Part shown: in pieces, positions 41,772 to 50,175 of the stretch
Position numbering within the stretch: position 1 is the first letter of the stretch
Layout: the number at the start of each line of letters is the position of its first letter
Assembly: GCA_963728475.1 (NCBI GenBank)
Contig: CAVSKL010000003.1
Span: 744,001 to 808,000 of the forward strand
Direction of reading: 5' to 3'
DNA length: 64,000 nucleotides
Origin: CAVSKL01 sp963728475 [NCBI: Candidatus Eiseniibacteriota bacterium]
Lineage (GTDB): Bacteria > Eisenbacteria > RBG-16-71-46 > JABDJR01
Program-made: the position numbers and the translations under genes
The notes under the pieces: generated by a model
The model's input: only the letters and a program-made list of their open reading frames with translations
What the model was told of the DNA's origin: nothing
The model's database searches: none

Positions 41772-43703
41772 ATGCATAACCCCGGACGCACCCTCGCCGC
41801 CTGCATCGTCGCGCTCTCCCTCTTAGCCGCCGCCGGGGCCTCGGGCCAGGACCGGAGCGTTCTGGAGGAGCGGGGCGCGCCGCGGCCCGGCGCCAACCTG
41901 GCGCCCTTGACCCTCCCCGCGGGATTCGCCCATCCCCGGATCCTGTTGGCCGGGGACAGCTGGGCCCAGTACATGTGGGACGACGGCTCCCACAACGACA
42001 TCCTCGACAAGTTCGGCCAGGCCGACAAGACCGCCCTCAGCCGGTCGCTCGGCTCCGATCCCGGTCCCGGCTACTCCGGGCCGGAGTATGCGATCTCGGG
42101 AAGCGAGGCCCGCCAGTGGGTGGACACCGCGAACTATCCCTGGGTCGCCAACATGACCGCCGCGCTCCGGGCCAACCCCACCATCGACTACGTGATGCTG
42201 AGCATCGACGGCAACGACGTCCTGGCCGGGAAGTCCGACGGGGGCTGGTACAAGGACATGGACCTGGACGCGCCCGGCGCCGAAGACTCGCTGTTCGCGC
42301 GCATCCACCGCGACACCGACGCCATCATCGACTCCGCGCTGGCGGTGCGGCCGGAGTTGAAGGTGCTCCTCTCGAGCTACGACTATCCCAACTTCAACGT
42401 GGGTTTCTGGTGCTTCGTCTACGCCTGTCCCGAGCGCAAGAACCTGAGCCGCGATCCCACCAACGACTTGATCACCGACCAGGAGCTGAACGGGATGATC
42501 GTGACCGCGGAGACCCGGAGGATGGCGTGGGTCAACGCGCTCCCACGCGCTCTCTACGACGACGGGGTAGGGCTCACGCACTACTGGTACGGGGACGGGC
42601 AGAGCGCGGCGCTCACCCTGCCCTTCCCGGGCCAGTCGCCTCCCGACTACCTGCCGTTCCCGGGCGGGAACCCGCTCCGCCCCACCCTCCGGTCGAACTT
42701 CCGGGTGCCCAACGGGATCGACGCCGATCCGATACACCTGAATTTTGACCCTTATCAGTACAAAATTACGAACCAAGTGGAGACGACGTTCTTCCCCGCT
42801 TTCCGCGGGGTGCCCACCGCCACCTTCCAGGCCGCCGGGGGCGGGATGGACGGATGGACCGACGGCGCCTCCACCGGCACCGGAGCGATCCGGGTGGGGG
42901 ACACCGGGGCCGCCCTGGTGGACGGGATCGTCACCTTCGATACCTCGGCCATTCCGGACGGGGCCGCGGTGACCGGGGCCGCCTTCTATCTCGTCCGGCA
43001 GACCGCGGCCGGAACCTCGCCCTTCGCCGGCGGCGCCCTCGGCCTTCCCGCGGTGGACGTGGCGAGCGGAACCTTCGGCGCCCCCGCGGTGGAGGCGGGG
43101 GACGCGACCGCCCCCGCCGGCGCGGTGGACGCGGGGACCGCGGTGGGCTCGGCCAAGGCCAACGGCTACGCGGTGCGGGTGGAACTCTCCGCGGCCGGGA
43201 TCGCGGCCTTGAATCTCCAGGGGCTCACCCAGTTCCGGCTCCGGTTCCCGGCACCGGACGCCGACGGCACCGCCGACTACGCCGCGTTCTATACTGGGGA
43301 TGCCGGCCCGCCTCCGGTGAGCGCGGCCAAACCCACCCTGGCCGACTACATGGGAAGCTACCGGCCGTTCCTGGACGTGACCTACAGCGTGCCCACCGGG
43401 GTGGCCGACGGTTCGGGCATTCCCGCTCCCCGGATCTTCCAGAACTCCCCCAACCCGTTCGGGCCGTCGACGTCGATCGCGTTCGCGCTCCCCGCGCGCG
43501 CGCCGGCGCGGATCGAGGTGTTCGACGTGGCCGGCCGGCGGGTGCGCGCGCTCCTCGACGCGACCATGGACGCCGGTCCCCATGCCGCGACCTGGGACGG
43601 GCGCGATGATGCGGGCTCCCGGGTGGCGGCCGGGGTCTACCTGGCCCGGCTCACCGCGCTCGGCCGTTCCTCCACCGTGCGCATGGTGGTGCTCGACCGG
43701 TAG
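41772..43703 (+). CDS. Exported SGNH hydrolase with DNRLRE and C-terminal sorting-like domain
   Basis: A 643-residue secreted protein. The signal peptide (LAACIVALSLLAAAGASG) is cut near residue 25. An SGNH/GDSL-type domain (about 50-335) has S63 in LAGDSW, the GND block in SIDGNDVL, and D319/H322 in DADPIHLN as a likely catalytic dyad. A DNRLRE-like beta domain follows (about 345-540, AIRVGDTGAALVDGIVTFDTSAI). The C-terminal 90 residues form a FlgD/type IX-like module (NSPNPFGPSTSIAFALP, VFDVAGRRVRALLD, VAAGVYLARLT, ending MVVLDR). It probably acts as an extracellular esterase or lipase. A short AT-rich patch (42739-42779) marks the join between the hydrolase and beta domains. Confidence 0.88.
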   Translation: MHNPGRTLAACIVALSLLAAAGASGQDRSVLEERGAPRPGANLAPLTLPAGFAHPRILLAGDSWAQYMWDDGSHNDILDKFGQADKTALSRSLGSDPGPGYSGPEYAISGSEARQWVDTANYPWVANMTAALRANPTIDYVMLSIDGNDVLAGKSDGGWYKDMDLDAPGAEDSLFARIHRDTDAIIDSALAVRPELKVLLSSYDYPNFNVGFWCFVYACPERKNLSRDPTNDLITDQELNGMIVTAETRRMAWVNALPRALYDDGVGLTHYWYGDGQSAALTLPFPGQSPPDYLPFPGGNPLRPTLRSNFRVPNGIDADPIHLNFDPYQYKITNQVETTFFPAFRGVPTATFQAAGGGMDGWTDGASTGTGAIRVGDTGAALVDGIVTFDTSAIPDGAAVTGAAFYLVRQTAAGTSPFAGGALGLPAVDVASGTFGAPAVEAGDATAPAGAVDAGTAVGSAKANGYAVRVELSAAGIAALNLQGLTQFRLRFPAPDADGTADYAAFYTGDAGPPPVSAAKPTLADYMGSYRPFLDVTYSVPTGVADGSGIPAPRIFQNSPNPFGPSTSIAFALPARAPARIEVFDVAGRRVRALLDATMDAGPHAATWDGRDDAGSRVAAGVYLARLTALGRSSTVRMVVLDR

Positions 43704-43753
43704 CTCCGGCGGGCCGGGGAGAGGGCGGTCTGGCCGGTTCCGGGACCCGGGAT

Positions 43754-43759
43754 TAGAAT
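43754..43759 (+). promoter_or_regulatory. -10 element ahead of amidase gene
   Basis: TAGAAT, the same hexamer as at 2315 and 41760, 90 bases before ATG 43850. No clear -35. Confidence 0.4.
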
Positions 43760-43849
43760 GCCCGAGGCCTCGGTCCGGGAGCGGACCGTCCGGAGCGCGG
43801 CGCGCAGGCGGCGCCGGGCACCATCACCCCCCAACCCACGAGGAGCGCC

Positions 43850-45532
43850 ATGGCGGGCAAGAACGGATCACGCGATCGCGCCGGCATGAGCCGGAGGAAT
43901 TTTCTTCAGAAGGCCGCGGCGGGAGGGGCGGTGTTCGCCGCCGGGCCCACCATGGCCTTCGCCGCGCCCGCCGGCGGGGGCGGCGCGGGGTCCGGTTCCG
44001 GATCCGGCGCGGCGCCCCCCTTCGACCTGGAGGAGACCACGGTGGCCGGGCTCCAGGAGCAGATGCGGCGCGGGGGCACTTCGCGCGAGATCACCCGCAA
44101 GTACATGGTGCGGATCGACGCCATGAACGAGCAGGGAGCCGATCTTCGCCACGTGATCGAGCTGAACCCAGAGGCGCTGGCCATCGCCGAGGCCCTCGAC
44201 CAGGAGAGGAAGCAGAAGGGCGTGCGAGGGCCGCTTCACGGGATCCCGGTCCTGATCAAGGACAACATCGCCACCGCCGACCGCATGCAGACCACCGCGG
44301 GGTCGCTGGCCCTGGCCGGCGCGGCGCCGCCGCGGGACTCGTTCGTGGCGAAGAAGCTCCGCGAGGCGGGAGCGGTGATCCTGGGGAAGGCGAACCTGAG
44401 CGAGTGGGCCAACTTTCGCTCCACCCATTCCTCGAGCGGCTGGAGCGCCCGGGGGGGCCAGGCCCGCAATCCCTACGCGCTCGACCGCAATCCCTGCGGG
44501 TCCAGCTCGGGATCGGGAGCGGGGGTGTCGGCCAACTTGTGCGCGGTCGCGGTGGGGACCGAGACCGACGGCTCGGTGGTCTGCCCCTCCGCCACCAACG
44601 GCGTGGTCGGAATCAAGCCCACCCTGGGGCTGGTGAGCCGCTCGGGGATCGTGCCCATCTCCCACACCCAGGACACCGCCGGCCCCATGGCACGGACGGT
44701 AACCGACGCGGCGATCCTGCTCGGCGCCCTGGCCGGCGCCGATCCCGACGATCCCGCCACCGGGGCATCGGCCGGACACGTGGAGGCCGATTACACCAAG
44801 TATCTTGACGCGGGTGGACTCCGCGGCGCGCGGATCGGGGTGGCGCGGGAGAAGTTCTTCGGCTATTCCGACAAGGCCGACCGGGTGATCGAGGCCGCGC
44901 TGAAGGACCTGTCGCGGCTGGGGGCGACGGTGGTCGATCCCGCGAACATTCCCCACGCCGGCGAATACGACGACGCCGAGTTCGACGTGCTTCTCTACGA
45001 GTTCAAGGCGGACCTGGAGAAGTACTTCCGGGAGTGGGCGCCTTCCGGCGCGGTGAAGACGCTCCAGGACGTGATCGACTTCAACGAGCGGAACCGGACG
45101 TCCGAGCTCCGGTACTTCGGACAGGAGATCATGGTCATGGCCCAGGAGAAGGGGCCGCTCACCGACCAGGCGTACCTCGACGCGCTGGCCAAGTGCGGCA
45201 AGCTCTCCCGCGACGAGGGGCTGGACGCCCTGTTCAACGAGCAGCGCCTGGACGCGGTGGTGATGCCCACCGGCGGTCCCGCCTGGACCACCGACCTGGT
45301 GAACGGCGACCACTACTCCGGCGGGAGCTCCACTCCGGCCGCGGTCTCGGGCTACCCCAGCATCACCGTCCCCGCGGGATTCGTGTTCGGGTTGCCGATC
45401 GGGCTCTCGTTCGTGGGGCGGGCGTGGAGCGAGCCGGTGCTGCTCCGGTTGGCGTTCGCCTACGAGCAGGGAACCCACCACCGGCGGCCACCCAGGTTCC
45501 TGCCCAGCGCGGACCTGACCCTGCCGGGGTAG
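43850..45532 (+). CDS. Tat-exported amidase (amidase signature family)
   Basis: A 560-residue enzyme. A twin-arginine signal is visible at the N-terminus (SRRNFLQKAAAGGAVFAAG) and is followed by a Gly/Ser linker, so the folded enzyme acts in the periplasm. The Ser-cisSer-Lys triad is present: K137 in VLIKDNIAT, the cis-Ser in GSSSGSGAG, and S242 in GTETDGSVV. The remaining family core runs to the C-terminus (GLPIGLSFVGRAWSEPVLLRLAFAYEQ). ATG 43850 sits behind GAGGAG. The length fits exported amidases of this family, which hydrolyse small amides or peptide amides; the exact substrate is unknown. Convergent with the HNH gene. Confidence 0.94.
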   Translation: MAGKNGSRDRAGMSRRNFLQKAAAGGAVFAAGPTMAFAAPAGGGGAGSGSGSGAAPPFDLEETTVAGLQEQMRRGGTSREITRKYMVRIDAMNEQGADLRHVIELNPEALAIAEALDQERKQKGVRGPLHGIPVLIKDNIATADRMQTTAGSLALAGAAPPRDSFVAKKLREAGAVILGKANLSEWANFRSTHSSSGWSARGGQARNPYALDRNPCGSSSGSGAGVSANLCAVAVGTETDGSVVCPSATNGVVGIKPTLGLVSRSGIVPISHTQDTAGPMARTVTDAAILLGALAGADPDDPATGASAGHVEADYTKYLDAGGLRGARIGVAREKFFGYSDKADRVIEAALKDLSRLGATVVDPANIPHAGEYDDAEFDVLLYEFKADLEKYFREWAPSGAVKTLQDVIDFNERNRTSELRYFGQEIMVMAQEKGPLTDQAYLDALAKCGKLSRDEGLDALFNEQRLDAVVMPTGGPAWTTDLVNGDHYSGGSSTPAAVSGYPSITVPAGFVFGLPIGLSFVGRAWSEPVLLRLAFAYEQGTHHRRPPRFLPSADLTLPG

Positions 45533-45612
45533 GGGCTTCGGCTCCCCTCCTTGCGTCCACCGGGGAGGGCGGTCGCAGCTCTTCAAGACACGGGGAGTAT
45601 GGAGGCAGCGGA

Positions 45613-45625
45613 GATTTCCCCGGGA
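45613..45625. repeat. Degenerate copy of the TTTCCCCGGGGAAA palindrome
   Basis: TTTCCCCGGGAAG, the left half intact and the right half altered. It lies between the amidase and HNH genes. The mirror variant CTTCCCGGGGAAA occurs alone at about 37547-37559. Confidence 0.6.
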
Positions 45626-45731
45626 AGACGCCAGGCGACGGGCGCACGAGGCCGGTCGATTCGGGTTGATATCAAGGGCGCGACGGCTCGGGCCGGGTCG
45701 GAAACAGCGCTCACCGCTCCTGTGCTTGCAT

Positions 45732-47039
45732 TCAAGAGAATCTGCTCTCGGAACCGAACGGCCATGATCTGCCGGCCGCTCGCCTTGGCGGCGCCGGCGG
45801 TGGAAATTTCCCCGGGGAAATCTCCGGCTGTTCCGGGAAGAACCCCAGCACTTGGGCCGCTTTGCTTTCCGCGAGCCGGTGGAGCGCGGCGTGGCATCCC
45901 GAGCAGAGCGTGATCAGGTTGTCCGGATCGTTGCTCCCGCCCCGCTCCCGGGGCCGGCGATGGTGCACCTCCAGGAACCGCGCGCTCCCGCATCCGGGCG
46001 CCCGGCAGCGGTGGCGGTCCCGGGCCAGGACCTGCCGGCGGACCGGCTCGGGGACGGCGGCTCGGTTTCGCTCTCCGGGCCGGTGGATGCGTCCGTCGCA
46101 GAGGGCGGCGGCGAGGATGGCGCGGCTTACCGCCAGCTCGCCGCGGCCGGTGGCCACCGAGGCCGACCCGCACTCCTCGCAGGCGTGGATCACGACCTGG
46201 GTAGGCCGGTCGTTTCCCCGGGGAAACGCCTTGGCCCGATCCGGGGTACCGCGCGGCCCGCCGCCCGCCGCTTGGGCCCGCGCTTGCATCTGCGCCTGGG
46301 CCGGGGCTTGGGCTTGGGCTTGGGCTTGGGCCTGGGTTTGCGCCTGCGCCTGGGCCAGCGCGTCCAGGGCTTCGAGCAGGAGCCGGTTCCGCGCCCCCCT
46401 CGCCCCCGCCTTCCGCAGCCGCTCCAGGAGCGCCTCGTAGCGGGCGTACTCGGCCGGCGAGAGCCGGAAGCTCACGGTCTGCGGGGTTTCGACCGGTTCG
46501 CGTTCCAGAACGGGCGGATTCACGCCTGGGGCGCGATCGCCGCCGGTGCCGGTGCCGGCGGCGCCGGGCGGGCCGGGATTCAAGACGGCCGGCGCCGGGA
46601 GTTCCCCCTGCCCCGGATGGTCCCTTCGCGACCGGTCCCGGGACCGCGCCCGCGCGATCCGGCCCTCCAGCTTCCGCCGGCTGACGGCACGGGCCTCCTG
46701 GATCCACTTCCCCTCGGTCTCGGCAGTAGCCACCCGGGCCACCTCCCGGGCCTTGGTCCAGGGCAGTTCCCCATCGGAGACCGCCCTCCGGAGCCCGGGG
46801 AGCGTCTCCAGCGCGCCGCAGAGCCGGAGCAGCTGCGCGGTGCGGGGCTTGGAGAAGCCGAGGGCTTCGCCGGCATAGGCGTAGATGGAACCGTAACCCA
46901 GCTCCCGGTAGAGCCGGCGGTTCAGGACGTCGGTGAAGAACAGGACGATGTTCCGCTCCTCGGCCCGCTGGACGCGGACCGATTCGCGAAGGCGCGCGTC
47001 CACCTCGCGCGCGGAAAGGCCGGGCCGGAACGAAGGCAT
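45732..47039 (-). CDS. HNH endonuclease domain protein (DUF222-like)
   Basis: A 435-residue protein. ATG 47039 is preferred to 47054 because GGAGGA lies eight bases ahead of it. The N-terminal domain (about 1-150) is helical (GYGSIYAYAGEALGFSKPRTAQLLRL, WTKAREVARVA), as in DUF222/13E12-type HNH proteins. A linker holds an Ala-Gln repeat (about 228-260, AQAQAQ units). The C-terminal HNH domain has CRAPGC, EVHHRRPRERGG, NLITLCSGCHAALH, with the expected Cys pairs and the HH catalytic step. It is expected to be a DNA nuclease. Perfect palindromes with core TTTCCCCGGGGAAA lie inside its own gene (two) and upstream. Probably mobile or defence-related; the function is not known. Confidence 0.88.
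   Translation of the reverse strand: MPSFRPGLSAREVDARLRESVRVQRAEERNIVLFFTDVLNRRLYRELGYGSIYAYAGEALGFSKPRTAQLLRLCGALETLPGLRRAVSDGELPWTKAREVARVATAETEGKWIQEARAVSRRKLEGRIARARSRDRSRRDHPGQGELPAPAVLNPGPPGAAGTGTGGDRAPGVNPPVLEREPVETPQTVSFRLSPAEYARYEALLERLRKAGARGARNRLLLEALDALAQAQAQTQAQAQAQAQAPAQAQMQARAQAAGGGPRGTPDRAKAFPRGNDRPTQVVIHACEECGSASVATGRGELAVSRAILAAALCDGRIHRPGERNRAAVPEPVRRQVLARDRHRCRAPGCGSARFLEVHHRRPRERGGSNDPDNLITLCSGCHAALHRLAESKAAQVLGFFPEQPEISPGKFPPPAPPRRAAGRSWPFGSESRFS
45806..45821. repeat. Palindrome copy 1 (core TTTCCCCGGGGAAA)
   Basis: ATTTCCCCGGGGAAAT, a perfect 16-bp palindrome within the 3' end of the HNH gene, encoding part of EISPGKFP. Confidence 0.9.
46211..46228. repeat. Palindrome copy 2 (core TTTCCCCGGGGAAA)
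   Basis: CGTTTCCCCGGGGAAACG, a perfect 18-bp palindrome inside the HNH gene between the Ala-Gln linker and the HNH domain. Confidence 0.9.
46288..46362. repeat. Hexanucleotide repeat coding the Ala-Gln linker
   Basis: Tandem GGGCTT/GGGCCT-type hexamers on the plus strand give (Ala-Gln)n in the HNH protein. Such a tract can expand or shrink by whole codon pairs without a frameshift. Confidence 0.75.
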
Positions 47040-47087
47040 GATGAAGTCCTCCATGGGCGAGGACGGGGGAAGTGAAGCAATAGTTCT

Positions 47088-47116
47088 ATTGTAGTGCGCG
47101 CGAACCAGACAGTCAA
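47088..47116 (-). promoter_or_regulatory. Strong sigma-70-type promoter of HNH gene
   Basis: Read on the minus strand: TTGACT (47116-47111), a 17-base spacer and TACAAT (47093-47088). It is the best consensus promoter in the window and lies about 45 bases before ATG 47039. Confidence 0.75.
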
Positions 47117-47227
47117 GTTAAATATTTGTGAATAATCAAGTTGGGATCACCGATCCGGATCATGGACGAGCCAAGGCACCCATGATATTAACCCGTCTGA
47201 CGCCAATATCACGCACCCATCGGAAAC

Positions 47228-47245
47228 GGTTTCCCCGGGGAAACC
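47228..47245. repeat. Palindrome copy 3 (core TTTCCCCGGGGAAA)
   Basis: GGTTTCCCCGGGGAAACC, a perfect 18-bp palindrome upstream of the HNH promoter. Confidence 0.9.
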
Positions 47246-47370
47246 CGCGCCCGGGTCGCCGGACGCCGGCGCGTCGCGACTCCCGCCGGCCGCCGCCGGC
47301 ATGGTCTGGGAGGAGAAGTCGCATCGACGCCGCGGGCGAACCGCGGACGGCGGCCGCCACCCGGCGTCCT

Positions 47371-47460
47371 CCCGATCCGCCCGCGCCCCCCGCACCACCA
47401 TGGCGACCCCCCGATCCGCCCGCGCGCCCCGCACCACCATGGCGACCCCCCGGCCCACCC
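47371..47460. repeat. 39-bp minisatellite, about 2.3 copies
   Basis: A 39-base unit begins at 47371 and 47410 with nearly identical sequence (CCCGATCCGCCCGCG...), then degenerates from 47449. The period is 13 codons, so every minus-strand frame stays open through it. Confidence 0.7.
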
Positions 47461-47509
47461 GCGCGCCCCCCGGTGACGAGAGGCCCCGGACCACGGCGAC
47501 CCCCCGCCG

Positions 47510-48472
47510 TCACCGCACTCCGCCCAGCTCCTGCATTCGCGCCAGGCGCCCGGGCTCGCCCTCCCGAAACCAGGGGTCCTGCGAGAGCACCGCGTAGGCC
47601 TTGGCGAAGTGGGGCGTGGCCTCGGACGGACGGCCCAAAGCGGTGAGGCACTCGCCGAGTTCCTCCTCCACGTAGCCGTCCTCGGCCCCGGCCGCCTCCA
47701 GGTCGGAAGCGAGCGCTTCCTGCTCGGCCAGCGCCTCCCGCACCCGGCCCAGGCTCCGGTGCGTCCGCGCCACGCACCAGCGGGCGACCCGGATCTGCTC
47801 CGGGGTCCCGTGCTCGCGGCGGAAGGCCAGGGCCTTTTCGAACAAGGCCAGCGCGCGCTGGTACGCGCCGCTCTGGTGGTAGGTCCAGCCCAGGTTGTTG
47901 TAGAGCGATCCCAGCCACCCGCGCGCCCGCTCGCTCGAGGACGACTCCGCCAGCGCCATCGCACGCTCGTTCCAGGCCACCGAGGAGTCGCCCGTCTCCA
48001 CGATGCCCAGCATGTGCGCCGCGTCCACCGCGTAGAAATCCAGGCTGTCCGCGCGGGCGGCCGCCCACGCCCCCAGGAACAGCGGCTTCGCCCGCTCCGG
48101 CTCGCGGGAGGAGTTGTACACCCGGCCGCGCTCCAGCAGGTACCGCACCCGGGCCACCGGGGTGCGCTCGGAGAGCAGGCCTTCCGCCTCGTCGAGGGTG
48201 CGATGGGCGTGGTCGAACCGGCGCTGGAGCCCCTCGGTGCGGGCGATCTGGGTCAGGAGCTGCGCCAGCGCGTCCGGGTCGCCGGCGGCGCGGGCCCGGG
48301 GCAATAACTCCCGGAAGCGGGCCTCGGTGGAGTCCGGATGGTCGTAGTTCCACCAGGAGTCGAAGTTCGGAAGGGCGCCGGGCGCCGGGGTCTCCGCCAT
48401 GACGGGTCCTCCGCTCAGAAGCGCGAGCGACAGCAGGCCGCGCGCGACCCGGGGGCCACCGCGAAGGCGCAC
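47510..48472 (-). CDS. Exported TPR protein, last gene of the 2-oxo acid dehydrogenase operon
   Basis: A 320-residue protein starting at GTG 48472, three bases after the lipA stop. The N-terminus VARGLLSLALLSGGPVMA looks like a weak signal peptide. The rest consists of about six TPR-like helix pairs (for example YNNLGWTYHQSGAYQRALALFEKALAF and ECLTALGRPSEATPHFAKAY). It is not a known part of lipoate metabolism. Close spacing suggests it is co-transcribed with lipB-lipA, but the functional link is unknown. The same frame stays open after its stop into the downstream minisatellite. Confidence 0.8.
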   Translation of the reverse strand: MRLRGGPRVARGLLSLALLSGGPVMAETPAPGALPNFDSWWNYDHPDSTEARFRELLPRARAAGDPDALAQLLTQIARTEGLQRRFDHAHRTLDEAEGLLSERTPVARVRYLLERGRVYNSSREPERAKPLFLGAWAAARADSLDFYAVDAAHMLGIVETGDSSVAWNERAMALAESSSSERARGWLGSLYNNLGWTYHQSGAYQRALALFEKALAFRREHGTPEQIRVARWCVARTHRSLGRVREALAEQEALASDLEAAGAEDGYVEEELGECLTALGRPSEATPHFAKAYAVLSQDPWFREGEPGRLARMQELGGVR

Positions 48473-48475
48473 CGG

Positions 48476-49399
48476 TCAGGACCCGGCCGGCGCCGTCGAA
48501 CGGGCGGCCAGAAGCCGCTCCATGGCCTCGGTGGCTCGCCCCGCGTGGTAGGAGGATCGCACCAGCGGCCCCGCCTCCACGTAGACGAACCCCATCTCCA
48601 TCCCCGCGTCGTGGACGGCGCGGAACTCCTCCGGGGTCCAGTAGCGCTCGATCGCCAGGTGTTTCCTCGAAGGCTGGAGATACTGCCCCACGGTGAAGAT
48701 GTCCACGTCGGCGGTTCGGAGGTCGCCCATGAGCGCCAGCACCTCGTCGTGGGTCTCGCCCAGGCCGGCCATGATCCCCGACTTGGTGGCCTTGATGCGC
48801 GTGCCGCGCGCCTTGGCCGCCCGGGCCAGCAATTCCATGGACCGCTCGTAGACCGCGTAGGGGCGCACCCGGCGATAGAGCCGCTTCACGCACTCGGTGT
48901 TGTGGGAGAGCACGTCGGGACGGGCGTCGAGGAGGGTCTCCAGCGCGTCCCAGTCCCCCTGGAGGTCGCTGATCAGCACCTCCACCCGGCACTCCGGCCG
49001 CCGCTCCCGGATGGCCTCGATGGTCCGGGCGAAGTGGGCGGCGCCGCCGTCGGGGAGGTCGTCCCGGTTCACCTGGGTGATCACCGCGTGCTCGAGCCCC
49101 AGCGCCGCTACCGCCTCGGCCACACGGCGGGGCTCTTCGGGATCGAGATACCCCGGCTGCCCCTTCTCCACGTTGCAGAACATGCAGCGGCGGGTGCAGA
49201 CGTCGCCCATGACCATGAAGGTCGCGGTCTTCTCCCGCCCCCAGCACTCGAAGATGTTGGGGCACCGCGCTTCCTCGCACACCGTGTTGAGATGCAACCC
49301 CTTCACCAGGGATTTCACCTCGCGGTAGGCGTCGGTGTTGTTGAGCTGGATCTTGATCCACTCCGGCCGCCGCGCGGCCGGACCCTCCTTGCCCTTCAC
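48476..49399 (-). CDS. lipA: Lipoyl synthase
   Basis: A 307-residue radical SAM enzyme that inserts two sulfur atoms into protein-bound octanoyl groups. Both clusters are recognisable: CEEARCPNIFECWG (auxiliary cluster, sulfur donor) and CTRRCMFCNV (radical SAM cluster). VNRDDLPDGGAAHFA, LSHNTECVKRLY, KSGIMAGLGET and the C-terminal RSSYHAG match the family. GTG 49399 overlaps the lipB stop (GTGA) and has AAAGGAG eight bases ahead. It acts directly after LipB on the E2 protein encoded in the same operon. Confidence 0.97.
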   Translation of the reverse strand: MKGKEGPAARRPEWIKIQLNNTDAYREVKSLVKGLHLNTVCEEARCPNIFECWGREKTATFMVMGDVCTRRCMFCNVEKGQPGYLDPEEPRRVAEAVAALGLEHAVITQVNRDDLPDGGAAHFARTIEAIRERRPECRVEVLISDLQGDWDALETLLDARPDVLSHNTECVKRLYRRVRPYAVYERSMELLARAAKARGTRIKATKSGIMAGLGETHDEVLALMGDLRTADVDIFTVGQYLQPSRKHLAIERYWTPEEFRAVHDAGMEMGFVYVEAGPLVRSSYHAGRATEAMERLLAARSTAPAGS

Positions 49400-50157
49400 G
49401 CTTCTCCTTTCGCGCCGCCGCGCCCGGCCGGCGCCGCCGCGTCTCCGGCGGCGGCCCGTCCCACCGCGTCCCCGCCCGAGGCCCGGGCGGGCTCCGGAGG
49501 CCCCGTCCACGCCACCTCCCGGTCGAAGATCGCGGCGAAGTGGCCGGCGAACAGGCGCCCGGCGGCCTCCAGCGACGGCGGCGAGGCCATGAGCCGTTCC
49601 ATGCTGGTCACCCCGTGGGTGCGGATCCCGCAGGGGACGATGGTGTTGAAGTGCTCCAGGTTGGTGGTGACGTTCAGCGCGAAGCCGTGGCTGGTGACCC
49701 AGCGGGAGATGCGCACCCCGATCGCCGCCACCTTCTCCCCCCGCACCCACACCCCGGTCATGCCCTGAATGCGTCCGCCGGAGATCCCGTAACCGGCAAG
49801 GGTGCGGATCAGCGCCTCTTCCAGGCCGCGGACGTACTTCCAGACGTCCTTGCGGTCCGGGGCCAGGTTCACGATGGGATAGCCCACCAGCTGGCCGGGC
49901 CCGTGGTAGGTCACGTCGCCTCCGCGCCCGCACGAGGAGACCTGGATCCCCAGCCGCTGAAGCGCCTCCGCCGAGGCGACCACGTTCTCGCCGTGGGCGT
50001 TCCGGCCCAGGGTGATCACCGGATCGTGCTCCAGGAGGAAGAGCGCCTCCCGGGCGCGCCCCTCCCGGACCGCGGCCACCCGCTCCTCCTGGAGCGAGAG
50101 CCCGGCCGCGTAGTCCACCCGGCCCCGGTAGGAGGCCTCGATCACGCGCGGTTCCAT
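49396..50157 (-). CDS. lipB: Octanoyltransferase
   Basis: A 253-residue enzyme that transfers octanoate from acyl carrier protein to lipoyl domains. The Cys-Lys pair is present: C176 in TIVPCGI and K142 in RGEKVAAIG. RGGDVTYHGPGQLVGYPI is the substrate pocket signature. The C-terminal 30 residues are an Ala/Gly/Pro tail not needed for the fold. It starts 18 bases after the E2 gene, so E2 and its modifying enzymes are produced together. Confidence 0.96.
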   Translation of the reverse strand: MEPRVIEASYRGRVDYAAGLSLQEERVAAVREGRAREALFLLEHDPVITLGRNAHGENVVASAEALQRLGIQVSSCGRGGDVTYHGPGQLVGYPIVNLAPDRKDVWKYVRGLEEALIRTLAGYGISGGRIQGMTGVWVRGEKVAAIGVRISRWVTSHGFALNVTTNLEHFNTIVPCGIRTHGVTSMERLMASPPSLEAAGRLFAGHFAAIFDREVAWTGPPEPARASGGDAVGRAAAGDAAAPAGRGGAKGEA

Positions 50158-50175
50158 GGCTGGATTCTACACCCG

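Larger units (their letters stand above)
47040..47509. other. Intergenic region HNH gene / TPR gene
   Basis: 470 bases with no convincing gene. It holds the HNH promoter (47088-47116), an AT-rich stretch (47112-47190), palindrome copy 3 and a 39-bp minisatellite. Minus-strand reading frames through the minisatellite are Gly/Arg/Ala-rich repeats without a start signal. Confidence 0.65.

Noticed and set aside
47147-47494. Minus-strand 115-codon repetitive frame downstream of the TPR gene
   Set aside because: The repeats come from the 39-bp minisatellite; there is no start signal, although it is in frame with the TPR gene after its stop.
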